64,000 nucleotides of DNA from Thunnus maccoyii. Taxonomy: Eukaryota > Chordata > Actinopteri > Scombriformes > Scombridae. The position numbers were made by a program, and so were the translations under genes. The first letter of the stretch is position 1. Every line of letters begins with the position of its first letter. This document shows, piece after piece, positions 37,512-52,569 of this stretch. The stretch spans positions 13,905,501-13,969,500 of the forward strand of contig NC_056551.1 of the NCBI RefSeq assembly GCF_910596095.1. Direction: 5' to 3'. The notes under the pieces were generated by a model, which ran no database searches, had not been told where the DNA came from, and saw nothing but the letters and a program-made list of their open reading frames with translations.

Positions 37512-40500
37512 CTATGAAGTGTCTGTTTCCCCTGCTTTTCCTATCTGTTTGACCCCTGTGGGGCTAACCTGAGCTGGTCTGTGTTCCCCTAAGATGGCAG
37601 CGATCAGAGCCTCTGGTACGGTGACGCTGCCACCTGGAGACACGGGGCTTCGGGGACTGAGTGGGCTGATGGTGGGAGACGCAATAGCGTCAGGGGAGAC
37701 CAGTCGCTCCTTCTTAGCGGCAGAGCAGGGTGAGCGACTACGATTCTGGGCATCTTTGGAGCGGGGGCAGAGGCTGAGGCCCTGCAGGGACGGGAGGGGT
37801 TTGGATGAAAGAGCTGGAACAGCAGGGCTGCGGCTACGGCGAGTGCTATGGTGGTGTTTGCTGGTTTTAGGGCTCGGGCTGCGGGAGTCTGGAGCCAGCA
37901 GAACCAAGGTGCTGTCATCCTCAGAGCTTAAGTCTGAGCTGTCGGAGCGCCGCGCGGTGGGGCTGTGGACTGGAATCGTGATCTATTGAGGATGAGAACT
38001 AAATGAGCGAAGGTGCTGAAAGGTTACACTATACATGTATGGTCACATACAGTCACTATGTGCACTTTTGCACATAAGTACTGGAAGTCCAAGAAGAAAG
38101 TTTTAGTCCACACACTTATGGCCATGTACACACTACCGGTCAAAAGTTTTAGACCACCTCTATTTTTCCAGTTTTTATTAAAATTTACATAGTTAAATGT
38201 CTCAGTGTAGAAAGAGATTATGGAAGCCTTTTATTTAACAAAAGTTAAATAGTAAACTCCTCCAAGTAGCCACCATTTGCAGATATAATAGCCGAACACA
38301 CTCTTGGTGTTCTTTCTACAATGGAAATCAAATGTTGTTCCCAACACTGTTGCAGAAGTTCCCACAAATGTGTCACACACTCTGTCCAGTTCATCCCAAA
38401 CCAGCTCGATGACAGTGCTGGCCGTTCCATGACTTGAAGACTACTGTCTTGTTCTTTTCTTCTAAGGTAGTTCTGACAGCCGGGAGGTATGTTTTGGATC
38501 ATTATCTTGCTGTAGGATGAACCCATGACTAGACGTAGACCAGAGGGTGTTGCACGGCTCTGCAAAATGCTGTGGTAGCCCTTTTGGTCCAGGGTGCCGG
38601 TCATTCAAAAAGAGCCCTGGACCATCAGGCTTCCTCCTCCATGCCTTCATACAGACACCTGTAGGAACTGTTTGCATCAACTTTCAAGGCTTAATTTACA
38701 TCCATCGCTAAACTTTTTTTTTTATTATTTCTAGCAGTTTACCTCTTACCTTTGTACCATTTAAGGTTATTCACTGGACTTCTGACCGGTAGTGTACTGT
38801 ATATACAGTGCTGCTTGAAAGTTTGTGAACCCTTTAGAATTTTCTGTATTTCTGCATAAATATGACCTAAACGTGATCAGATATTTACACAAGTCCTAAA
38901 ACTAGACAAGGTGAACCCAATTAAACAAATGAGACAAAAAAAACATTTTTTTCATCTTTTTCATTTATTCATTGAGGAAAATTATCCAATCTTACACATT
39001 TGTGGGTGGCAAAAGTATGTGAACCCTTGCTTTCATTAACTGGTGTGACCCCCTTTCCCAGCAATAACTTCAACCAAACGTTTCCAGTAACTGTTTATCA
39101 GCCCTGCACATCAGCTTGGAGGAATTTTAGCCCATTCGCCCTTCTTTGCATGAACTACATGCTTCAGGTCCTTCAACAGCATTTCTTTAGGATTAAGGTC
39201 AGGACTTTGACTCAACCATTCCAAAACATTATCTGTCTTCTGCTTTAACCATTCTTTGGTAGAACGACTTGTTGTTTAGTGTCGTTGTATGACCCACTTT
39301 CTGTTGAGCTTCAGTTCACAGACAGATACCTTGACATTTTCTTGTAGAATTTGCTGGTATAACTCAGAACTCATAGCTCCTTCAATGATTGCAAGCTGTC
39401 CTGGTTCAGATGCAGCAAAGCAGCCCAAAACATGATACTACCACCACCTTGTTTCACAGATAGGATAAGGTTCTTATGCTGGAATGCAGTGTTTGCTTAT
39501 CGCCAAACAGAACGCTTCTCATTCAAGCCAAAAAGTTCGATTTTGGTCTCATCCATCCACAGAACATTGTTCCAATCACCTTCTGGCTTATCCACGTGGT
39601 CTGGATCGAACCGTGGACAGCAGCAATGTTCTGTTTGGAGAGAAGTGGCTTTTTTCCTTGCAACTCTGCCATGCATACTATTGATGTTCAATGTTCTCCT
39701 GATGATGGACTCATTGACATCGACTGTAGCCACTGCAAGAGAGACCTTTAGTTTCCTAGACGTTACCCTGGGGTCCGTTGTGGCCTCCTGGATTATTACA
39801 CGCCTGCTCTTAATGTGATTTCTGTTGTCCGACCACTCCTGGGAGGGCAACAATAGTGTTGGATGTCTTCAATTTGCATTTGATCTGCCTGACAGCCGAC
39901 TGGTGGAGTCCAAACTCTTCAGAAATGGTCTTGTAACCCTTTCCAGCCGGGTGAGCATCAACAACTCTTCTTCTAAGTTCCTCAGAAATCTCCTTTGTTT
40001 GAGCCATGACACACTTCAACAAACCTATGCTGTGAAGCTCAGAGTTTGATGGTGAAGACCCAGATTTCTCTTCTTTTAATAAGGCAGGGCCTCCCAAACT
40101 CACACTTGATTGCCATCCCATTGATTAAAACACCCAACTCTAATTTCCCCTTCAAATGAATTGATAATCTTAGGGGTTCACATACTTTTGCCATGCACAA
40201 ATATGTAACATTGGATCATTTTCCTCAATAAATAAATGAACAAGTGTAAAGTTTTTGTCTCATTTGTTTAACTGATGTCTCTTTATCTAGTTTTAGGACT
40301 TGAGTGGAAATCTGATCATGTCTTAGGTCATATTTATGCAGAAATAGAGCAAATTCTAAAGGATTCACAAACTTTCAAGCAGCACTGTACGTACATCCTT
40401 CATAAATATACCATAAGAAGCAGTGAGATAAATACTTTTCCTCTGAATCTTGTTACCTGAATGGGTGCTGACAGTCCAACAATGCTGTTCATATTATTAC

Positions 40501-43500
40501 TGTAGTAACCCAGGATGTATTCACAATCATCTCTTGGCAAATCCTCCTCTGAAAATGTCACCTGGTGGAGGGAGAAACAGAAAGAAATTAACCCTGAGTT
40601 CAGTTGTGGCACAAAATAAATGCATGAATTTGAGTTTCTGGCACACCTGTGTCACATGCTCTCCCTTGGCCCACACGTATGCCTGGTAATCTTTGTGATG
40701 TCTAAATCCAACCTGTGCAGAAACAAAGACATCATGGCCATAAGCAAATTTATCTCAAGCTCATTGATAGAATTTAATTAAAACTCTGCTCTTTACCTTG
40801 TATATCGCGACCCAGTCCCATGAGCTGCGCTGATAAGTTGATGCCACAGTGAACCTGACTGTGGCATCAGAGACTTTACACCACTCCTTGTTTACCTGCA
40901 GCTCCACCAGTGGCATATCCACCTTGAATGGGAACTAGAAAAAAGAACGCAAGGCATAGAAGGAGAAATAAAACATAAGCAAGCATAAACAAACACAAAG
41001 AGAGATGCCATTAGGAGATTTGGTTGCAGCATATTTGAGAAAATGTGTAAAATATCGTCTCACATGCAGTGTAAACAGAGCAGAAACAGGCTTGTGGTCA
41101 CTGATGGTGTAGCCCATGTGACTTCGGTACGTGTGCTGCGTCACTTTAGTTGCCCCACCCAACCACGAAGTGAGACCCCGCTGCAGTGCTGCATTGTGGG
41201 TAGGAACTGGGGAGCCAGTGCGACGGAGGCGCCAGAGGATGCGATCTGTCCAGGCTGGCTTCCTCTTCTTAGCACTGACAGAAAAGAAGCGAAAAGGGAC
41301 AGATGGTCATCGTTTTGCTTTATAGACAAATAAAATCTGCTGATTGTCATGGACACACCTGAACGAACCTGGTGTCGTACGTGTGAGTGCCCACATCAAA
41401 CTTATAAGTAGGTGGGAATTTTAGTGGTCCCTCCATGAAGCCTTCCAGGATGGACTCTGTGTTTTTAGCCATGTTGAGCTGCAGAGTAAAAAAATGATGG
41501 AAAAAAAAACAGAAGAGGAAGTCAGTCAGCCTGACAGACTGTTGATGTTCCATTTGCGCTACAACGCCCTCTGTTGGTGTGGTCGGTGATCAAGAGACAA
41601 ACAGGTGGTGTAAATCTTTCCAGAAAAATCCATCTGTCTCTGTGAATGGGTAAACATTTTAAAATGCTGAAGGTGACTCACCTGATCTCGCTCCCACAGC
41701 AGAGGCAGCTTACTGCTGTCGATGGCACATTTCACCACATGGATGTCATAGTCTTCAATGCGGAAATTTAAATCCCCAAACCAAAACACGACACTGGGGA
41801 CAGAAAAAAACAGGCCCTTCATGTACATGAAGAAGCAAGTAGAAATCCAAATAAATAAACTCATGATGTTTGAATTTAAAAAAAGGAAGGATATTATTTC
41901 AAAGAGGCAATTGCAAAGGCACTATTGAAATATAAATTTACTTAAGTGCAAGATTCTGAGATAAATGTAGCATTTTGTTGGTCAAATACAGTGTTACTTG
42001 TTACACATGAAAGGTTAAATAATAAGGCTTTAAGATCATGTCATATGGCCTCCTAAGATGCAGCTGAAGCAGATGTTGCAATTTCAATCTTAAACCTTAA
42101 ATCTGTTCACAAATTAATTTGTGCATTTGTGTCATTAAACCATTGATTTTGACAACCGAGTGATGGTGTGCACCTTTTATGGGTGTAATATGTACAGGTA
42201 ATGATATATAAGAATCATGCCACCCACTCATGGTCCAGTACACCAGTGGCCGTCCCTCCTTCAAACTGCTGGTGCTGCAGGATACTCTCAAAGTCCTCCA
42301 TCCGCTGCTCCAGGTTCCTCATGTGAGCTGGCAGGTGACAGTTGAGGAAGCACACCGGGTGGCCAAATATTGTCATCCTCGCGCTGACACCGCCTTTGTT
42401 CCCCTTTGAGTGATGGAAAAGGGCAAAAGGAGGACACAGGCAGAAATTGAATCCTTATGCTTAACATCTTTAAAATAAAATTAAAACAAAACCCTGGCAT
42501 GTATCAGCTGCATCTGTGCTCTGGGACAAGGTCGGGATGGTTTTTTTTCTGCCACTGAGTCACAGAACCAGAAAACCAGACGGCCTGCTGCTGCACTGAC
42601 CTCAAAGAGAAGGAGACTGCACCAGCAGCAGCCAGGGGTGATGCTGACATCAACACGCATGGGACGGTCACACACTGACATACACACCCACGCATGCACG
42701 CGCTTTGCTGGCAGGAAGCCATCCCCTCTTCCCTTCCCCCCCATCCCAACAAACCCACTGGCACAAACCCACCACTAATTTTGTAATAAATCTCAGACAG
42801 CAGCTCTCTTCGATGCGTAGCACGTACCCAATATCCCCCAAGTCCTGTGCGTGTACTCTCTCTCTGCACACCTCTGAGAAATGGAAGATGGCAGAATTTA
42901 GAGAAGACCAGCAGCAGCACTCCCTGCATTCGCTGGGACGCCACCTAAACGAATAGGATAGATGAAAATATCAGTTAAATTTACAAAATACCTTAATTAC
43001 TGAATGTCTTATATGAGCGGCAACAGATTGAACTCCTTACTGACCAAAACATATCCAAAGGGACTGAGTGTGTCCATGCAAAGCTCGGTCCACTGGTCTG
43101 AGAAAAGAACATCCTTCAGCCGCTTGTTTATCATGGAATTTACTTCCTGAAGTCTGAAGAAAGTAGAGAACTATCATTAACAAGCAAAGAGGAAACGGTA
43201 ATAGAAGGACAGTGATAGGTAACAGGAGGGGACGGATCAAACTGAACACAGATGACTGAGAGAGTGAGTGGGCACTCACGGCTGTCTCTCTGTCACTGCT
43301 GAGCCTGGTGGGAATATTTGCTTACCCGATGATAAACATGTCAACACTCCCATCTGAAACATTTGGTCCGAACAGAGAAGTGATGTCATCTGGCGGGACA
43401 GCTGAGCCCACGTTCCATGTGACGATGTACACCCTTTCAGAGGATAGTGACAGTGGAAATGCCGCATTAGGTTTAAGCACTATATACTGTAAGGCAAAAG

Positions 43501-45847
43501 AGAACATAATCTGTGCTGTAATCCTCAGAGAAATAGCTTTCGTCGGTGTTTCCGTATATAGAAAATAAGATAAGCACAATTAAGTACCTCTTTGTACCTT
43601 GATGATGACTAAGTATTCTCTGTGTGTGTGTGTGTGTGTGAATACATAGGAGAGAGAAAAAGAGAGAGATGGAGCTAACTGTCCTATCAGCCAGACTATT
43701 TCATTACAGAAACACGTCATCGGGGCCACAACTAATTATCCTTTAATCTGTTGATCACTTTCTCAATTAATCAATTAATAGTTTTGTCTATGTCAGAAAG
43801 TAGTGAAAACTGTCCCTCAAAATTTCCCAAAATCCATGTTGATGTCAGTTCAAATGTCTTATTGTTCGACTGACAGTCCAAAATACAAAGATATTCAGTT
43901 TACTCTCACATTAGACAAAGAAAAACAGCAAATATTCACATTTGAGAAGCTGCAACAAGCAAATACTTGTCATTTGTGCTTGAAAAATTCATATAAAGAA
44001 AGTGGCCAATTAATTTTCTGCAGTCTCAGCTTCACAACTCATTACATCTGGATTGCTGATTTCTGCCATTAAAAGAAAACTGTTCTATTAATAGATACAC
44101 AGATACGAAGATAGATTTTCCAGATCCTGAGGGTAAATTTGCAGGGTCAAATGATGAATTTAATGTACCACGAAGGTCTTTTTGAATGTTTTAGCACAAT
44201 AATTACAAATCCAAACCATATTGTAGGTTTTTAAATTGATTTCCTTCATTCCAGACAGCCATTTGTTTCCATTCATTTCAAAAGAGAATGAAAATCAACT
44301 TACAACAACCTGAAATTAGGTTGAGATAATCCATCACAAGGAAAAGTCACCTTCATTCACTTGTTTTTGTCTTTTGTCTTGTTCTGTTATTATTGCATGT
44401 TAATGCAGTTCTGAACACAAGACAACTTTCCCTGTTGGTGAACGGCAACATTTTAATGTCAGAAATGACAAAAACTTTTCAAAATGTTCTTGTTTGCTTA
44501 TTTTTTGTTTACAGGATCTAATTTCCAGAACACTTTTCAACAGCAAATTCTTCATTTCTAATGTTGGACTATTGTTTAACAGCCCTCCAAGTCCAATTTT
44601 AAAACAGAAACTGCTCCCATTTGTATTACGTGGTGACAAGGCCAAAATCCTGTCAATACAATAAATGTAAAATATAGAGGAAATAAATGTAAAACATAGA
44701 GGAAATAAATGTAAAATATAGAGGAAAACACAATCAGTGAATTATATTTTCCATTCAAGTTGATTTTCATACGATGCTGAAATGAATGGAAATCGATTGT
44801 GGCCTAAAAGGAAGTTTCTGGGATAAAACATCCAAAAATCACCAGAATGATCCTTGATATAAAATCTGGATCAGGAAACATGTCTTTGACAGTAGGACGT
44901 TCAGAGGTTGCTCCCATCTGAAGACCTTCAGGCATATTTTATCCCTAATATAAACACTGTTCCACAAATTTAAACCAAGTAGCCTTTGTTTATGAGTGAG
45001 GAACAAAACAAAAGTATGCCTCTAGGAAGTCTGCCAGCAGAATGTGGCTGTGTCACTCTGTCAGGATCATAAAGCTCTTAGTGAAATTTGAAGCTTTGAT
45101 TCATGTGACATGGTCTGGCATACGTCAGTTTGCTTACAGTAACTGACTGCAAGACGGCTTCTGCAAACTGAATTTAGACAAAACAGGGAACGATATTCAT
45201 AATTATTTAAAGCCATGTTTGAAACGGCACAGCCTAAGTCATCTAAAAATGTTTTACCTGAAGTCATTGTTATCTCCACTTGTCTTTTCAGACTGCACTT
45301 GGCTCTGTGTGGTGCTCACAGGTGAGGGGCTCCTCTGTGGCTGAGGACTGAAGCTGGGTTTGGGGCTAAGGCTGGCATTGGGGCTCAGGTAAGGCTGAGG
45401 GCTGTGGGGACGTTGAGGACTGTGAAGAGGGAAGGAGGACTGCGTTGGGGAGTGCGGCAGGACGTTGGGACTCTGAGGTCCTGGGATGCAAACTGGAATC
45501 AAATCTATTTCCTTGGAGGGTTCTAATGAGATTCGGGTCGGCTTTGGAGCAGGTTTAGTCCCAAGAGCAGTCGGTCTGGGCCGACTTATACTAGCCAGTG
45601 TTGCTGGAGTGGATCCAGACTTTGCATGGCCTGACTGCATTTGATCTGTCACTTTCATAGGTGCAACCGCAGCCTGAACTGGGCTCAGTCCAGACTGTTT
45701 CTTGTGCACCTCTGATGGGCTGATGGGAGGCGGTTTCTGGATTGCGAGCTGTGGAGGTAAGACTGGACCATTGAATGCACAGGGTCTGTGTTGCACTTTG
45801 GGACCACAAGGGTCTGTGCTGATTTGTTTCTGCTGCACGTGATCCAT
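37512..45847 (-). CDS. inpp5j: Proline-rich inositol polyphosphate 5-phosphatase (INPP5J/PIPP)
   Basis: Removes the 5-phosphate from phosphoinositides such as PI(3,4,5)P3 and PI(4,5)P2, opposing PI3K-AKT signalling at membranes. Twelve coding exons on the minus strand: 45847-45258, 43433-43326, 43153-43045, 42944-42828, 42403-42228, 41793-41682, 41478-41369, 41274-41064, 40934-40797, 40712-40647, 40561-40457, 37982-37512; 2313 bases, 770 aa, in frame at all junctions. Residues 1-197 are Pro/Ser-rich with repeated SP(x)P motifs. The catalytic domain follows ([40 protein letters not shown] near 370; KPAWTDRIL near 447; SDHKPV near 500), then a SKICH domain (about 512-614, [12 protein letters not shown] to ILGYYSNN), then a Ser/Pro/Arg-rich tail starting [17 protein letters not shown] as in human. 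The start is the first Met after the acceptor at 45852. Shorter than human (about 1000 aa) because of its N-terminal region. The last intron holds two transposons. Confidence 0.95.
38131..38796 (-). mobile_element. Tc1-like DNA transposon, internally deleted
   Basis: Inverted ends CACTACCGGTCAAAAGTTTT (left) and ACCGGTAGTG (right), the classic fish Tc1 terminus, with TA at the right edge. The minus strand encodes the end of a Tc1 transposase: [39 protein letters not shown] and [17 protein letters not shown], plus in another frame [11 protein letters not shown]. The N-terminal two thirds are gone, and frame breaks remain. At 0.67 kb it is about 40% of a full element and cannot move itself. Lies in the last inpp5j intron. 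Confidence 0.85.
38816..40387 (-). mobile_element. Tc1/mariner-type DNA transposon, near full length but broken
   Basis: Ends are long inverted copies: CAGTGCTGCTTGAAAGTTTG at the left and its complement at 40387, flanked by TA on both sides; the arms stay similar for over 100 bases. The minus strand encodes a transposase starting at about 40005 ([19 protein letters not shown], helix-turn-helix [18 protein letters not shown]), then in another frame [20 protein letters not shown] and [20 protein letters not shown], the latter holding the first catalytic aspartate (DE in WMDETK). At least one frameshift near 39830 separates the two, and stops follow further on, so it is inactive. Length 1.57 kb is normal for the family. 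Sits about 20 bases from the other Tc1 copy. Confidence 0.9.
43620..43640. repeat. (GT)n microsatellite
   Basis: About ten GT units in the first coding intron of inpp5j. Confidence 0.9.
43724..44070. repeat. CGATTAAT-type teleost repeat in the first coding intron of inpp5j
   Basis: Best preserved copy in the window: AATTAATCAATTAATAGTTT, CCAAAATACAAAGATATTCA, TATTCACATTTGAGAAGCTG, CAATTAATTTTCTGC in the family order. Confidence 0.6.
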
Positions 45848-46831
45848 CAACCTGCAACAGACAATATGTGAATAATTATAACACAACCTGATTCTTTTAA
45901 GTGTTTGAGAGAAAAGACATTATGAGATTTAGTGTAGCTTACATAAAAGAGCATAAAAATGAAACAAGTGGCTTTTGTGTTCTTTGACCTTCACAATGTC
46001 GTGAACCTGTCTTCACTTGAGGTCACAAAATCTCTAAATTAACCAGCGTGTCCTTGATGTTCAGGTGAAAGAGTACAAAGGATTTGCCTGCACTGAGCGG
46101 AAGCTGAGAAAATGCATCAAATTATACTGAGCACCTGTCCACATAACGGTCCCCAAGCGTCACTGATGATGATGTTACCATGAGTTGGCAATTGGGCTGA
46201 GGAACTAACTTTGGACCTCTGTCCTGGATTACATCGCTGTTGCCTAGCAACGTTAATTAGCCCCTGACCCTTTTAAAAATCAAAAGACAGAATTGTTGGT
46301 AGTTGTTACGGAATAGGATCGCAATTTAAGTGCTTTCCTTTCTCCTTTTCCTACATACCCACCAGGGAAACTATGTACCATGAGCTCAGACAGACAGATA
46401 CATGAGATGGGACACACAGCTGCAGATAATAGAGCACATCAGACAATGTCAACAGATACTATAGGTCCAAAGGTAGAGGATGCCTGAAAAGACAGGACAA
46501 GGGCCTCCCACCATTTTGTTTATCTGCCCTTCCACACAGACATTATACACCTCTTTCAATTATTCATGATATGCAAATTGGGATCTGTAACAGAGAATTT
46601 CATGTGACCACAGTAGTAACCCTGTAAAAAAAAACAGCCCTAAGTGATGGTGACCAGACATGTTTGCATTAAAAAAATCACTTTAAAAGTAAAGTCCATG
46701 ATCCCGCAGGTCTGATGAATGATAGCTCCATTATCTACAAATAAAGAGGTCCATGGAGCATAATTTTACATGCAAAATCAACAGAAACACGTAGCTGCGG
46801 CGCACAGACCTCGTGAAAACATCTGTCTTAC

Positions 46832-46990
46832 CTTTCATGCGTTTTCTCTTGTTTGTTTGTTTGTTTATTTAATTTCCAAGGTGAACCGCAAAGGTGATCT
46901 CACAAATCCACAGAGAGGAAAAGCATCAGTCACCTTTCTTGTCACGCACGTCAATCAACGCTAAATACAGGCGAGAGTAAAATCGATGTA
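46832..46990 (-). other. inpp5j: inpp5j non-coding first exon and promoter region (approximate start)
   Basis: A strong donor (GTAAGACAG, 46831-46823) ends a probable 5'UTR exon. It contains an upstream ATG (ATGAAAG) which, when spliced to the acceptor at 45852, runs into TGA after two codons. The DNA from about 47000 to 47300 is CG-rich. Transcription start not determined. Confidence 0.45.
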
Positions 46991-47317
46991 TGGTCCAGAG
47001 AGAGAGAGAGAGACAGACAGCCTGCAGGAGGGATGAGACCCCGTCGGTAACCGGGGGACAGCGAACGTCTCCGTCACGGTGCAGACCGCGCAGCAGCCGG
47101 GCTGTCAGGACAGGAGGCGGTCACGCTTGATGTGTCCGGACTCTTGCATGCTGATGTTTGTAGGACAATATAGCGGGACAGCTGATTATACCTCATCCTA
47201 CTTGATATCAGTGTCTATATGGCAGCGCAGTTGGCCGGAGCAGCTGTGCACTTCTTCGGCCAGCATCCCGCCGCATGTACCTCCTGCACACCGACCCATC
47301 ACGCACACTCACAGTGC

Positions 47318-47319
<2 letters not shown>

Positions 47320-47400
<81 letters not shown>
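47320..47400. repeat. (CT)n microsatellite upstream of inpp5j
   Basis: About 80 bases of pure CT, followed by a degenerate CT tract to about 47430. The translated Ser-Leu and Arg-Glu frames over it are artefacts. Confidence 0.97.
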
Positions 47401-47401
<1 letters not shown>

Positions 47402-47539
47402 TTTTCTCTCTGTCTCTCTGTGTCTCTATGCACTCTGGGTAAAACATATGAGCACCTGGGGGCGGGCAGGAAAGGCACAACAAAATATCAGTTGCCAAAG
47501 TGCAGCCAGACAGAAATAACTGAGCATCTGTACTAAGAG

Positions 47540-49232
47540 TGACGCACTGACATTAGTGCGTCACTGATAGGGAGAATTGATCAGCATGCCAATAATTAAA
47601 TTTCAGTCTGGCAAAAGCTACCCTATGTGCTCAGGCTGTGACATCTTTCTAACAGCTGCAGGAGGCTGTGCACTCCAACAATTTAATGCAGTCGATAATA
47701 AAGTGATCCAGCAATTAATACTGTCTCTGTGATTTACATTAGGTCAGAGCTCAAAACATGATTATATTGAGTAGAACTAGTGAATTAGTTACAGCTAGTT
47801 GGTGAATAAGTGAAGCTTAACATGGTAGGAAAAAAGTGATGTGTTTAATGTTTTAACTGAATCATAAAATAGAATAAATTCATGTTAGAGAACATTATTA
47901 TATTCTGTTAAGTTAGAGTAAAGCTTAATAACAGACTTAAACAGGTGTTAATGTGTTCGACAGTGGTTCATTGGCTTTGCACTTCAATGCCACTGAAATT
48001 CTATCTGTACAGTTGTATTGTTCTGCTCTGCTCGTGTACTTACCCATAATGGCATTGTATTCTTATTTTATTTATTTATTTCCCTGTTCTATTTTAAACT
48101 CTGACACTATTTTCCTTTGTATTCTGATGCAGCTGCTGCTGCAACATCTGAATTTCCCCCCCAGGGGTTTTTAGTTATGATGTTGTGATAAAATTAATCA
48201 ATTTAAATTTTCAACTGAGCAGCAACAGTCTGAAGCCTAATAAGCTTCCTGAGACTGGTGTGTGTTGTGCTCTTTATATTGTTCTGATCCCTGATATACA
48301 GGGACTGGGACAAAATTTCAGGCACATCGTATAATATATTGCAGTGAGGTGCTACAAAAAAAACATTTTACAGCCTCAAAATGACCTTATTATTTACTGC
48401 AGGGCTGTTTGTAGTCCTACCAAACATTCACTATAGCCTGGACTCTGCCTTTGAGCCAGCTTTGTGATTATGATAATAGTAGCTGCAGTATGCAACCTCT
48501 GTGAGATACACATTAGGTACATAAATCATTCTGCACATAAAGGGTGCATTGTGTCAATAAACCGATTAGAAAAGCTAATGCAATTAATTTAAGGAAATCT
48601 ATATATCCCACATTCACACAGCATAAAAGTAAACCATGTAAGTGCTGCACAAATAGCTGACACTGTAACCTCTGTTGTCCTTTCCTGACTAAATAATGGA
48701 TTATTCATTCATGCCTTGACACAAAATGATTGTACTATTTCTATTAACTGTCAGTTAAAGCTGTTATTTGCCAAGAATTACTTGAAGAAACTGCATTTAT
48801 AAGATACATGATATTTATTAAATGTGTCTTTAACACTTACACACTCAGGCCAGCAGCAACAGCATCATCATAAAATACGTTCCCAGATTCTCTTTGGCTC
48901 TGACTGGGATTAATGCAGATGTGTAATCTCAGTGGAATGTACTGATCCTAAGCTCCAGCTGTCCACTGAGAGCACGTAGAAAGTCGCTGCTAACGCACAA
49001 ACCAATGCAAACGCTACATATTAGGCACTGTGGATTTATACATTCAAATAATGCATCAGCTGGAAACAACAAATACTTAATCGTTTACTTCATGGTAAGT
49101 CAAGCATCATAGACAATGAAAAAAAGTGTATAATATTATCTATCAGACCTCAGCTTGTGCTAATGTGTGTATTATTTGCAGAAATTGAAATCACATCCAA
49201 TCATGAAAGCTAGAGTCGGCCTTCTCAAGGGT
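47540..49232. other. Intergenic between smtn and inpp5j; nothing recognised
   Basis: AT-rich DNA with no exon-like frames. The left part probably holds upstream inpp5j sequence and the right part the smoothelin 3'UTR. Confidence 0.4.
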
Positions 49233-51482
<2,250 letters not shown>

Positions 51483-52110
51483 GTCTGAGGAGTGAATCTG
51501 GTTAAATCATGTGGAAAAACAGCCCAAGATACACATTTCTTGAGTGTATTTCATAGGACAAGGACTGAAAGACAATAAGTATGCATAAAGACACACTTGT
51601 AAGTCGCCTGAAAAGACTTGAACTTGGACTTAATAATCCAAAGTTTAACATTCACACATGATTGAAAATATCTGAATTATTTAGACAGACCAAACAGCAC
51701 AAACAATATTTGTTTACACAAAAAATGTGCAAAAGTCTCAAACAGAGCATAAAGACCACATCTGTTGTACCTTCAGCCTGTGAAGTCATTCAAATATAAA
51801 CAGTTATGTGAGTTTAAACAGACATAAACTATTACCCCGTGCAAAGAAATGTGTTTGTCTTATTGCAGTACCCCTCATTATAACTCAGCAACATGGCTGA
51901 GTGCAGCACAGAAGGGGCAAGAACACGTACAAATATAGTAATGTAGTGGAATGAGACCATTACTGAGAGAATCTGATAACAGTATGTGCTCTGACACAGG
52001 GCAAAGGGGGTTAAGTAAAGCCCTAATGGCTCAAGATAAATTAAATAAAATGTGGAAAAATAGAAATTCAAATGAGGGATTGGTGGCTGTTGAGATGTAG
52101 TGTCACTCAC

Positions 52111-52330
52111 CTGTTTTTAGGATCAAACTGGCAGTCTGTGTCTGGTGGCAGTCTTGGGGCTTCTTGGGAGTGTTCAGTGCTCCCTTCCCCTCTCCTCAGT
52201 CCTGCTTCAAACTTGTGTGGAGAATGTGGCAGCTCAGCCCTGATATCACACCTCACACCGCAGCGCTTCATAAGGATGTATGTTTGGAGAGTGAGTGGAG
52301 GTTGCTTACATGAACCACCCAAGATGGGAA
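52111..52330 (-). other. smtn: Smoothelin non-coding first exon (5' end approximate)
   Basis: A strong donor (GTGAGTGACA, 52110-52101) ends an exon that splices to the acceptor CTCCTCAG just before the start codon at 51482. Its own open frame (ending DPKNR) joins out of frame with the smoothelin ATG, so it is 5'UTR. Confidence 0.5.
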
Positions 52331-52442
52331 GGAGGAGGAGGAGGAGGAGGAGGAGAAGGAGGAGGAAGAAGAGGAGGAGGAGGAGGAGGAGGAGAAGGAG
52401 GAGAAGGAGGAGGAGGAGGAGGAGGAGGAGAAGGAGGGAGAA
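52327..52442. repeat. (GGA)n polypurine tract at the smoothelin promoter
   Basis: About 115 bases made of GGA/GAA triplets on the plus strand (TCC/TTC on the gene strand), almost without interruption. Open frames of poly-Arg, poly-Gly or poly-Ser across it are artefacts. Confidence 0.95.
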
Positions 52443-52569
52443 ACAAACATATCACGTCCTGGTCCATCAGTCTCTGTCGCCTTCAGTGGAGTCTCGCCGC
52501 CTCTTGTCACTGGATCCAGGATGATGTCATGTGAAAATTTGTGGGCCAATCTCGCAGCCAAATTCGGTT

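Noticed and set aside
37594-37989. 131-codon plus-strand frame
   Set aside because: Antisense shadow of the last inpp5j exon.
42504-42944. 146-codon minus-strand frame
   Set aside because: Only 42944-42828 is a real exon (inpp5j catalytic domain); the rest is intron read-through past the GTACGTG donor.
47079-47536. Open frames of 96-146 codons across the CT tract
   Set aside because: They are Ser-Leu or Arg-Glu repeats created by (CT)n and have no unique sequence of interest.
52072-52561. Poly-Arg, poly-Gly and poly-Ser frames of 79-150 codons
   Set aside because: Translation of the GGA microsatellite in different frames; overlaps the smoothelin first exon.
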